Shown piece by piece: positions 37,601-46,600 of a stretch of DNA of 64,000 nucleotides (position 1 is its first letter; the number at the start of each line of letters is the position of its first letter). The DNA comes from Parasponia andersonii (taxonomy: Eukaryota; Streptophyta; Magnoliopsida; Rosales; Cannabaceae): assembly GCA_002914805.1 (NCBI GenBank), contig JXTB01000118.1:235960-299959 (forward strand), in the 5' to 3' direction. Below the pieces are notes generated by a model. It was not told where the DNA came from. It did not search any database and saw nothing but the letters and a program-made list of their open reading frames with translations. A program made the position numbers and the translations under genes.

Positions 37601-38358
37601 AGGTATTCATTCCTATTGGTAGTTCTTGTACTGGTAGTTCATTAAATATAATCAAATTCAATTTGTAAGGTTGTTGGAGTACTACAACAAACCCTTGTTT
37701 GATATCACTATTGTATATATACATTGGAATCTTATGTAAATAGTGTATGAAAGGATTAAAGGCACATGCTTCTATTTGTTGATTAAAGGCACATGCTCCT
37801 ATTTGTTTTCTTGAATATTATTGTAACAGATTTAGAATGGATTTTATGTATATGTTGATATATTTGAAAAATATTGCAATTTTATCTGATGAAAACTTAT
37901 AAATCGCTATGAATTAGTATAATACTATAGTCTACCTAGTTATAACGTACAAGTCAAAATCTTGAGGTATTATATAAATATATATATTTATGTATATAAT
38001 CTAGCGGCGCCATAGAATGGATGCCTATTTAGAAGCATCAGCTGCTCTAAAAAATTTGTCCACAAGACTAAAATATTTATACAAGATTATTAATATTTGT
38101 GATACTTAAATGGATTTCTTTTTGATCGATCGACTTCTTCGATTCATTATTCGTCCTCATATTTATTTTATTTCACCTTATATTGTTTTGTTTAATTTTC
38201 CTTTTAGGTATCATGTCCCTCGATCGCTTCTCAATGATTCTGAAAACCTTTTGGTGTTGCTTGAAGAAATTGGTGGAAATCCACTTCAGATTACATTGGA
38301 CACCATTTCGAGAACCAATTTACATGAACATAGAGTTTATAGTCTTTTTCCTAAGTAA
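7962..38358 (+). CDS. BGAL16: Beta-galactosidase, GH35, BGAL16-like (gene 1, 18 exons, 724 aa)
   Basis: Predicted secreted enzyme hydrolysing terminal beta-galactosyl residues of wall glycans. Exons: 7962-8150, 9795-9890, 10651-10763, 17660-17726, 28806-28898, 29586-29729, 29843-29937, 30164-30269, 30440-30524, 30624-30742, 30866-31030, 33042-33223, 33410-33501, 35283-35392, 35523-35633, 35805-35915, 37363-37508, 38208-38358. All introns are GT-AG, phases agree, and the 2175 nt hold no internal stop. The N-terminus is hydrophobic (residues 1 to about 30), then [16 protein letters not shown]. The GH35 signature [13 protein letters not shown] gives the likely acid/base Glu190; Glu261 in LWTENW is the likely nucleophile. 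The BGAL16 assignment rests on recognised features such as [19 protein letters not shown] and RYWVSFHT without the cysteine-rich insert of gene 2. It ends shortly after the beta-sandwich with no SUEL lectin domain. Introns 3 (6.9 kb) and 4 (11.1 kb) are swollen by transposons. Met17 or Met20 could also be starts. Confidence 0.88.
10613..10644. repeat. (AT)n microsatellite at the intron 2 acceptor
   Basis: A pure AT run of about 15 units ends six bases before exon 3 (which starts at 10651 after GGACAG). It occupies the place where a pyrimidine tract would normally stand. Confidence 0.85.
11820..12960. repeat. Degenerate interspersed repeat array in intron 3
   Basis: About ten diverged copies of a motif resembling GTTACTATAAGTATCTTAT, followed about 15-20 bases later by TTACCTATAGTATCCAAGAA, recur every 60-130 bp. 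Examples start near 11911, 12022, 12340, 12428, 12490, 12588, 12652, 12740 and 12844. A-runs separate several of them. No coding frame is present. This looks like a decayed minisatellite or the repetitive inside of an unknown element. Confidence 0.55.
15440..15760. repeat. Degenerate AT-rich short tandem array in intron 3
   Basis: Variants of AATGGTATTTTTNAAATTAA recur about every 30-40 bases (for example near 15515, 15543, 15600, 15618, 15670 and 15701). Copies are imperfect and A/T-rich. No gene is seen. Confidence 0.5.
15950..16960 (+). pseudogene. Non-LTR retrotransposon relic (zf-RVT and RNase H-like)
   Basis: Broken frames in gene 1 intron 3 match the tail of plant LINE-type polyproteins. 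A zinc-binding RT segment is visible near 16000-16130 ([16 protein letters not shown], then CRCH). An RNase H-like segment lies at about 16450-16800 and ends with [16 protein letters not shown] at about 16730-16780, the His/Asp-containing end of the fold. Several stops and frame changes interrupt it, so it is not functional. It sits in the same orientation as the host gene. Confidence 0.65.
17816..19915 (-). repeat. Gypsy-family LTR in gene 1 intron 4 (probable solo LTR)
   Basis: It starts TGTCACGACCCAAA, the reverse complement of the terminus at 7491, and shares blocks in order with the 5446-7491 LTR read backwards; for instance the CCCTACCTCG block near 18864 matches the reverse complement of 6270-6290. 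The far end at 19915, read on the minus strand, is TGTAAATTTAAAGG, like the TGTAATAAC start at 5446. Length about 2.1 kb fits. No internal coding region flanks it on either side. A clear 5-bp target duplication was not found. Confidence 0.65.
19916..20658. other. Intronic spacer with LTR-like fragment, no gene seen
   Basis: The stretch near 19925-20010 (ATCAATTTCTCATTCA and following) resembles a segment of the copia LTRs at 21650 and 26840, suggesting an older, diverged LTR piece. The motif ACTAGTATTCA..ACATGTTT near 20150 recurs at 27174. Open frames here show no domain. Confidence 0.4.
20659..21891 (-). repeat. 3' LTR of the copia element
   Basis: On the plus strand it begins TGTAGGAAAATAATAAC and ends TTCTAACA, so it has TG...CA ends. 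It is colinear with 25883-27093 along its whole length. A TATA-like stretch on the plus strand near 21543 (CTATATAAAGC) has an equivalent in the other LTR. Confidence 0.85.
21892..25720 (-). pseudogene. Degenerate copia pol (protease, integrase, RT, RNase H)
   Basis: The polyprotein relic reads right to left. The protease segment (25125-25658) has [12 protein letters not shown] with the catalytic DTG. The integrase core is at 24260-24790, with [18 protein letters not shown] carrying the DDE glutamate. Reverse transcriptase starts at 23632-23928 ([16 protein letters not shown]); the active-site YVDD is at about 23418-23440 in a separate segment. The RNase H part is at about 22600-23275 ([16 protein letters not shown]). 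Stops and frameshifts separate these blocks, so no full polyprotein can be made. No gag is recognisable. Confidence 0.85.
25705..25845. repeat. Threefold short repeat in the copia 5' leader
   Basis: Three imperfect copies of a unit around ATAAAGAATTTAATAAA followed by ATTCTARCATGCAAC occur between the 5' LTR and the protease region, in the place where gag would be expected. Confidence 0.55.
25883..27093 (-). repeat. 5' LTR of the copia element
   Basis: It is colinear with 20659-21891. Its plus-strand left terminus reads TATAGG where the partner has TGTAGG, so one terminal dinucleotide has mutated. The right end is TTTTAACA. Confidence 0.83.
27094..28805. other. Rest of gene 1 intron 4, no gene seen
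   Basis: AT-rich DNA up to exon 5. No protein domain is recognisable; the open frame at 28154-28402 has no support. The acceptor TTTACAG precedes exon 5 at 28806. Confidence 0.55.
31524..31634 (+). other. Short open frame (36 aa) in gene 1 intron 11, unknown
   Basis: Starts ATGGATCCTCAACCC and encodes [20 protein letters not shown], then a His-His-Ser-Asn segment, before stopping at TAG. The codon composition is unusually protein-like and GC-richer than the surrounding intron. It may be a captured exon fragment or chance. I do not recognise the family. Confidence 0.25.
33909..34093. mobile_element. MITE-like palindromic element in gene 1 intron 13
   Basis: The ends ATTCGAATC (from about 33910) and GATTCGAAT (to about 34092) are inverted, and the inner arms AAGATAAATATTTTATCTTT and AAAATTGAAAAGATAAATG also pair. 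About 185 bp long, non-coding, AT-rich. The superfamily cannot be assigned. Confidence 0.45.
34401..34498. repeat. 49-bp tandem duplication in gene 1 intron 13
   Basis: Two copies starting TTTTATTTTCCTTCCACAAC at 34401 and 34450, differing at few positions. Confidence 0.8.
37127..37240. repeat. 54-bp imperfect tandem duplication in gene 1 intron 16
   Basis: Copies begin ATGTGCCAGG at 37128 and 37182, each followed by CCATGGATA and ATGTTTATGAA. A separate 27-bp duplication (GATTAAAGGCACATGCT) lies at 37754 and 37781 in intron 17. Confidence 0.65.
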
Positions 38359-38829
38359 ACTCTTCTTTAAAAAAATTATTTAGCCTAATTACTTATTATA
38401 TGGATTCAGATTGTAACAAACATTGGCAAATATAAAGTTTTTTTTTAATGATAATAATTATATCAAGTTTGTTTAAGAAGTGTTACTAATTTTTTTAACT
38501 TTAAAACTAATGAATTATGATTCCTCTTTTAGAATAATGCTAAGAGGTATTATACGGTGTCTAATATTATATATTACTGATTAATTATAATTATTAAGAA
38601 CTTATTTAAATAAAATTTAATTTATTAATTAAAACTACTAATAAATAAACTAAACTGACAGATCACGGATACTAATGCCCACTGCATTGACCTTTTTTTA
38701 CTTTTACTTTTACTACGACTTTACTGATTCCATCGACACATAAAAGTTTGAAAAGTCTGAATAATCTTTATGTGATTACACACGTTTAGGGACTTAGATT
38801 TAAACATTTCTCCGCATTATTATAATTGG
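38359..38829 (+). other. 3' flank of gene 1
   Basis: AT-rich sequence after the stop codon. It must contain the 3' UTR and poly(A) site of gene 1. Several AATAAT/AATAAA-like hexamers exist but none can be singled out. Confidence 0.4.
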
Positions 38830-39480
38830 TTTGGAGCGTGATATGTTTTATAATTTTCTGTCATTTTGTGGGCCATTTGGACTGATCGGAACTGTGTTAT
38901 CTATGGGGGTCAAGGTCGGGGATCCTAGCTGATCCCTACTCAGTTTGCTTTCCTTTTTCTTACAGAATTTCATCCAGCTCGTGTGTAGATAAGCGAGTGA
39001 CTTCCGGTTCATTGTCTCTTTCATGATGGTTGTTACCTCTATTTAGAAGTATTCAACTTAATACTGATGCTTCCATTCACAGAAGTACACACTGGATAGG
39101 ACGAGGAGGAGTCTTCATAGATAACTATGGTGTTGTCTTGGCGGCTTTCTCTTGTCAGTTTTGGGGTCATCTTTCAGTTGAGAATAGTGAATTGATGGAT
39201 ATTTGGTTTGGTATTGCCACTAACATAGTCGAGTGCAATGCGTTACGCGTTATTCAAGGTCTGCGGTGCTCAGCTTCCTTTTCAGATAATGCACTTATTT
39301 TTTCAGATGTCAAGTCATTAATACTTCCGCTGATTATGGTATTTGTCAAAACAAAGTGGGACATGAATTAGCTAGTTTTGCTTCTATTGTCCATGATGAC
39401 ATGCACTGGGTTGATTATTATTCTTTGTTTATTTTTTTTGTCCGTTTTGGACGATCTGTTTTTAATAAAGTATGTTTTTT
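38830..39480 (+). pseudogene. Non-LTR retrotransposon RNase H relic between the two genes
   Basis: Frames here match the C-terminal RNase H-like domain of plant LINE polyproteins. The visible order is a Trp/Arg-Asn segment near 38875-38910 (TDRNCVIYGG), then IQLNTDAS with the first catalytic Asp and GRGGVFIDNYGVVLAAFS (39030-39160), then a Lys-Val-Gly-His-Glu-Leu-Ala segment near 39350-39375 typical of the domain end. Frameshifts separate the blocks. The open frame 39030-39371 is the longest surviving part. It has no role in the flanking genes. Confidence 0.6.
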
Positions 39481-40617
39481 TTTCCTTTTTTAAGAAAAAA
39501 TAAAGAAGGGTTATGGGTTATGGACCTCATTTATTTCTTGGCTTGTCTTCCTATGATCCAAATTAATTCCTATCACCAAAGGGACGGTAAAAAGACAATT
39601 TGTATGTCAGTGTTAGATTAGAAGGAACTTTACTAGACATACTTGGACTATATTTTACGTTTTCCCGTCGTTGCCAAGAAACTAAATGCTTATCTTATCC
39701 TCAGAAGATATCACTTTTTCAAATCCAGTTCCGAAAGGAAAAATAAAACAAACAATAATAATTATACTAATAAAATCTCCCATTTTTCATTCATCGCAAC
39801 GAATTTATTATTAAAATTGAGTAACACCTTTTACAACAACTAATTCAATTCGCCGAAGAGATTCATTCAACCAGATCAATTCATCATCGCTCTTAATAGA
39901 AATCTAGTTAAACCATTACAGTTTTATTAGCGTTAGGGTATACATAAGGTTAATCTTGATACTAAGAAAACAAGATTATAATCTAAAGATAGTAACAAAC
40001 TAACCTCTAAATGAAAAATTATCTCATCAATCATGGAGAGATTGTATGACCATTAAGGTCAGCGTCACTATCTCCTAGGATGGATATAGTCTAATAACTC
40101 TCAATAGCAGTTGAGTAAACTCAACTAAAATAGAGGCATTTTTTTTTTTTTTTTGCAGAGAGTCATAAGTTCTATTTTCCTCCGTGAGCTTTAAAAAGGT
40201 CAAAAATGATAACCCTACCCAAATCAATCGTATTTTCAATAAAAACAGAGCTTTAACGATGGTGCCGGTCTATAGGATTTAGAGTAATAGAGGAAAGAGC
40301 AAAAGACTAAAAAGATATTCCCTTAGTAAATTTGCATAAAATAAATCTTCCTTGAGTTCTTTTGTCAAGGAAATAAATTAATATATGGTTCCTTGTTATG
40401 ACAAAAAGGCATGCACTACATTCGTATTTTCCAACTGAATAAAACGGTAAGGACAACGCTTCCTGATATACTCTTCTCTAAAAGGGGAAAAAAAAAAAAT
40501 CAAAAGCAAAATTTTTCTAAAAAAATCACAAAAAATGCCTTATTCCCCCCCCCCCCCTTCTCTTCAGTAAAACCGGCATTGCTTGCATTCAATCTTCCCT
40601 TGCTGAGTTCTAAATTT
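39481..40617. other. Intergenic spacer and 3' region of gene 2
   Basis: No gene was recognised. The open frame at 40411-40755 (+) is the antisense shadow of gene 2's last exon. A run of 13 C at 40545-40557 lies about 60 bp after the gene 2 stop codon, so the gene 2 transcript would carry a 13-G run in its 3' UTR. Confidence 0.5.
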
Positions 40618-43600
40618 TCATCCACAGATTGCTTCTACTGCAAGTTTCTTGGTAACACCAGGACACAAATTTCTGCTGAAATTATCTTCACTCAATTCGA
40701 CGGCACAGTTGTTTTTATTCAGACAGAGCTGCAATTCAGTAGAAACATATTATAGAATTGCCAAAAAAAACACAAGTGCAAAGAAACATCAACAAACCGA
40801 AAAAAATTAAAATAGAAGTACACACTGAAATGACAATTTGTGTCAGACTGCTAGAAATGATTTCTCATGTCATTCAACGACCCCGAGAGTGAGATTGGTG
40901 GCATCTAAATGCATTCAAGATGTATTTTATTGTACTTTCAGTATCAGCATGGAATAAGAAACAGACTTGTATTTTATTGTATTTTCAGTATCAGCATGGA
41001 ATAAGAAAGACTTCAACTAGTCAATGATGTCAAAATTATGTCTAAAAGGAGATACTGTAGTCCTTACCTTTTCAATCACTGAATTGGAATTAGGATCATG
41101 ACAATCTCCCCTGGTGTAGGATCCACAGTTTCCTGTTGGAGTTCCAAAACTGGCAAATTTTACGGCTGATATAAGCGTATTTTCAGGACATTTCAACTCA
41201 ACTGTTGGAATATCTTTGTTACTTCCAGTTCCATCTTTCTGCCAAGATTCAGGTCCAAAAGAAGGGTGATCCTCTGCAACAAGCGCACATAGACCAGTCA
41301 CTTTCCGTCTCGAGAACGTAATTTTTGATGGATCTCCTCCCTTCTCCTCGAAGATCACCAGAATGTTTCCAGATGGCTTGAACCAAGACCTCGGTACATG
41401 GTACCTGCCCGAGAAACAAAATTATCAGTGGGATTCCTCTATGGTGCATTAGTTCTAATAAAATCTTAGAACATTTGACAAAAGTGAAATATGCTAGTCC
41501 CGTCTTACAAGATGAAATTAAGGAGCAGGAAAATGCCATAAACATCCTACTTATTACAAGATGAAATTAAGGAGCAGGAAAATGCCATAAACATCCTACT
41601 TACGAGCAACGTAGGTTTCATCTTAGAAAAGCACGAAATTCAGACCTGTTTAAAGGGTAACAGAAACAATTCCAAAGTGAAATGTCTTGGACATACTTAT
41701 TCATTTATCAAAAAAACCATGATATACGATGATACACAATTGTATACCCCAGATTATTATTTGACATAAACAACAAATTCAGAGAACTAAGATACCACGG
41801 ACAAGTATAAAGAGTTTACAGAACTTGAAATTTAAGTTCTGGTATACAAAAGAATTTTCAAACAAGATATCAGGAGACATGTATGAATTTAATTTGGAAT
41901 ACATAACACATAACACATGCAGAGTGCTTATACATTCGAAAAAGGTATCAGGAGATATGTATGATTTGCAAATACATAACACATGCAGAGTGCTTATACA
42001 TCCGAGCTTATACATTTGAACAAGATATCAGGAGATATGTATGATTTGCAAACACATAACACATGCAGAGTGCTTATACATTCGAGCTTGTGTGTATGTG
42101 AGTTTGATTGATGGCTTCTAGAATTCGGCTTCTAGAATTCTTGATTGGATATACTCTCTCTGAAAACTAAAAGTTGGTAAAATGTCAAGGATCATTAAAT
42201 CCTGATAATAGAGAAAAGAAAGTGAAGTGCTAAGCATCATTTATTTTTTTCTGGCGCTAAAAGGTATGATAGTGATGGTTCAGATACAAACGTCCACCCT
42301 ACTTTGTCTTGGCAGCAAGGGAAATGAAAAGGCAAACATAATAAATGATTCTAAATTCCATATTTGCAGTTATTTTATGTACTTTAATATAATTATTGAT
42401 TTAGTCTCACCATCTTTGAGTTGGTTCTCCACAATCGGTCAAGCATTTGTTGGGCATGAATGTTCCTCTGTAATCACATTCACGAACACATTTATCATGT
42501 ATAGAACTCTTCCTAGGCCAGTATCTTCCAATTTCCTCTCCATTCAACCAAGCTAGACCTTTTCCCATATGAACCATATCCAGCCCCACAGGTTCATTTC
42601 CCGGTGGAGGGTCTATCTCAGCCTGCAATATTCTAAGTGAATAATTCCTTTTTTCCCCTTTCCAAACCATGAAGACTAAGTGATGATGCAACTACGATAA
42701 TCATTTTATTTACCATAAAAACAGTCAGGTTCTCTAGTTTTTACCTTGTACCACGTTAGAGGCTGATTCTTTGGTGGTTTTGAGGTTGCAACCCAATTCA
42801 CTTTATCCATACCAACTGCATTGTGAATTCCTAAATGCTCTCCTTGCAAACCAATCTGGGATATGAGAGGAAAAGATAAAATAAGAGAAGTTAACATTAA
42901 AAAACAGCTACATCATTCGGATAAAGATTTTTATTGTCTTTTATTTTTTCGTCATTCAGACCTAACTTTCGTCCCTTCTTGAGTAGACAACTTAAGCTGA
43001 AATTTAACGGGTAGATTTAGTTCTGTTTAAGTACACTTTTCCTTGGTGTCGGGTAATTGTTAAAGTTAGATGGACGTTGGTTAAGAGAAACTCACGTGTC
43101 CAATGTTCACTCTAATTTCAAATCTAGTTTCCTTAATATATTGAACTGCAAAATAGATTTTAACCGCATGTATTCCCTACTCCACAAGTTTTCCAAAGGC
43201 AAATGTAAGAGCATACCAAACATGTGAACTTCTCATGACGAATAATTTTGTTCCTCAAATAAAATGAGAACACAAATTTACAAATTGAGAAGGTTCCTAC
43301 CCAAGGGATTAATTTAAACACCTCCTCACTCACCTTCAGGCAACAAAAATGCCTATTTGGTAAAAGTTTCCAATCAAATACTAGAATACCCAATAAATTT
43401 AGGTTGACAAAATCAAACAGTGATAAGGGTTTAAGCATAAAAACACCTAGGAATGACACCACTAGGAGGAGGGTGAATTAGATAAGGTAGATGAGAGCTG
43501 GAATTCCAAGAGGGCAGAAAATCCAGATCCTTAATTTCGTTTTTGATAAGGGAATAAATTGCCTTTTATGGGATGTTTTGTAATTCACCTCGTAGAAATA

Positions 43601-46600
43601 TACACTTAAAAAGATATGTGTTGTAGTATGGCCAAATCATTATGTACAAACTGTTTATTGAAACGGATTTTGTTTGGGATTTACCTAAAAGTTTTGAGGT
43701 GTAAATGATTGAGAAGCCTATACGATGATGGTGGATGTAATTAGGAATCGTGGGGTGATTGAAATCTTTCGGGTTATTTGGTTGGAAAAAACTAATCATA
43801 ATTTTCAAGGAAAGGAGCTCTAATTTGCTATCTTCACCGGAATTATTACAAGGACTTTCTGCTTTCTTTAGGGGTATTATCCATTTCAACCCATTTTTTA
43901 AAAACATATGATGGAAAAACAGACAAATTATAAATCATTTACAAAAGTACGACTTCGATCAAACGAAAAATTCGGAATTCCAACATTGCCACAAGTCTCG
44001 ACCCTGGTCAGAAAAAGTCGAATGAAGAATGTGCAACTAGGATCGGCGGTCAAACATATTTGAAGGCAGTCAAAATTTATCGACCATAGTCAAAACCACT
44101 GGGATTGGAGGTGAAATATGTTTGACTGTGATGGAAATTTTGCAAACACAATAAAACATCTAAAATCGGGATGGAGCATGATTTGGGGTTTGTTAGAAAA
44201 TGAAGTACCAAATTAATTTTATGTATTATGTGGCAATTAAGGTTGGTTTTAATAATAATTATGGATGGGTCCCTTATATCACCGTAAGGGCATTGATAGA
44301 ATCCCTAGGTGCAAATACCCATTTTAGTTTTATAATTTATGTTTCTTGTCTTTGACAATACCTATCTTCATCTCTTATATGTTTTTCATTTTTCGATCAT
44401 CAATGAAAGTTTTGCCTCTAATCAATAATATAAACAACATATACACAGACAAACAAATTTTGAAATTTGAAGGCACACAATAGTAACTGCTAATTAACCT
44501 TATTGAAATTTAAGCATGTGTCTTAAGGCTCCATATATAAATAAATGTTCACAACATTACCTTAAAATTGTTATAAACTAATGAGAAAAATGAAACGTTA
44601 GTCAGAAAGTTACACGAGACATATATGATTGTTTTGTTAATCCCAAATGCTAATTTAACCCCAAATTTTTGCTTCCTATAAAGCTCTAGTAATGCTATGG
44701 ATTACCATAAGATGCTAAACACCACACGAGATGTCAATTTTTCACTAGAAGATGAAATTAATACATTGAGTCCCACCTGAAGTGTCATTTCATCTTCGAG
44801 TGAAAAACTAACACCTCCTATATTATTTGGTACCTTAAGGTGCGTGCCCCATAGCATTACTCATAAAATTCCTTTTGAAAAAAAAAACATTGCTCCCCAA
44901 GTAAATTTTGTGAGATTCATCATAACCCATCTATAAGATTATAGGAAAAAGAACTTGAAGGTGCAAAAGCAAAAATGGCCAAAAGTTAAAGAATTTTGAT
45001 TGAGAGCTGAACAACGTATCTATATCCTCCTACGTGTTTTAAAACTAATGATCCCAAATTTTAAAATAGTCGGAAAGGCATGAAGTAATATTGTTACAAC
45101 CTCATAATCATCAAAACATAAAAGTAAAAGAGCAACTAAAATAAGATCAATTGATTCCATACTTTATATACAAAGACTAGTACCAGACCTAAATATGTAC
45201 GCAAATTTTATGTGGAAAAACTCTCTCATTAATCGAATTTAAAATAAAAAACTGACAGAATCGAATCTTTCAAACAACAATTTATATACTTGTGAACATT
45301 AGAAGACACACAATGTTTAGAAAAGGGAGAGAGTACTACCTTGTAGGTCCAGGTAGAATTAGACAAGTTTACAGTTCCATTGTTGAATCCCTTAATCTCA
45401 ACATTTGTTGGCCCAGCTCCCACCCATTCGTAGAAAGATCCTGCATTCTACAAGTGAAAAGGGCAAAGAAGGCTTGAAAACAAAGCATTGTAGGTAACAC
45501 AAAACACATACAGGCCAACTGCACCCAATCGAATCTGGAGCTTAGGCATAATTACAAACAATGTATGTGGACAAGTTATACTGCAGCCAAGGGAATCTGG
45601 CACCTAAATTATAGTATCACAGAGATGTGTACCTGCAGGCCAACTGTCATGCTTAGTAGAGCAATTTCATTGTTCCCTGCCTTAAGAGACACAGGCTGTT
45701 TAAATTTGAAAGGTGAATGTGTGCCATTGCCATATGCAGTACCTGAAACTCAACGAGTTACTAAAACATTAGCAACTCAAAGAGATTTGAAAATATGAAT
45801 ACAAATAGAGCAGACCTAGAGGTATGTACTGTCAAAATAAAGAATAAAATGAAGAAACATAGATTACATGTGGTGGTAACATGACATCCACCTCCACGCA
45901 GCTTTTGAGCTTTTGCAGTCAAAAGTACATCAAAAGATGATATGATATACACATAGCATACGTGATTTATCATTTTCTTTAAGTTTTCTCTACATAGAAC
46001 AATAATAATATTGGCTCCCTGGCCTATGTTCGTGTAAAGTTCCACGAGTATGTGCTAGGGAGATCTTCTCTACTTAAGAAGATGCAAGAATGCGGTTGCA
46101 GCCGGGTCCTAGCATTTTGCTAGAGATCTTTGGTGGGTTACAACTGAGTCAAGCTGATCCAGTCATGTGGTACTTAAATAATGCTAAAGTGCCAAGATGG
46201 AACTTCAACTAGCACTTTCGTGAGAAAGTTCTTGGCTTTTTAAAGTCATATTAGTCTAATATAACTTTAACTAGGTAATGGTATTTTTTTTTTCTGAATA
46301 TATTTATTGAAAAGCTTAGAGGGGCTTAGAACGCCCTCAACTCTTTTTTTTTTTTTTTCAGAAAGCGCCCCTAACTCTACTTCATTTATGACTTCCCTGC
46401 ATTAATGCATTCTACATTTTATAAGAATTCAAACCCAGCTGCATACATTATATAAAACATGATATCATCTTAGTCCTTACGAATAGTCAGAAGACATCCT
46501 TTGGAACTTGACTTTGTGCATCAAAATTTTTAGCACTATGCATGAACCATAAGATAATCATAGACAATTGTAATTGTGCACCAAATGCAAATTTTTCATG

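Noticed and set aside
41779..42019. Overlapping open frames on both strands at 41779-42019
   Set aside because: They are produced by the threefold 68-80-bp repeat in gene 2 intron 17; the peptides simply repeat.
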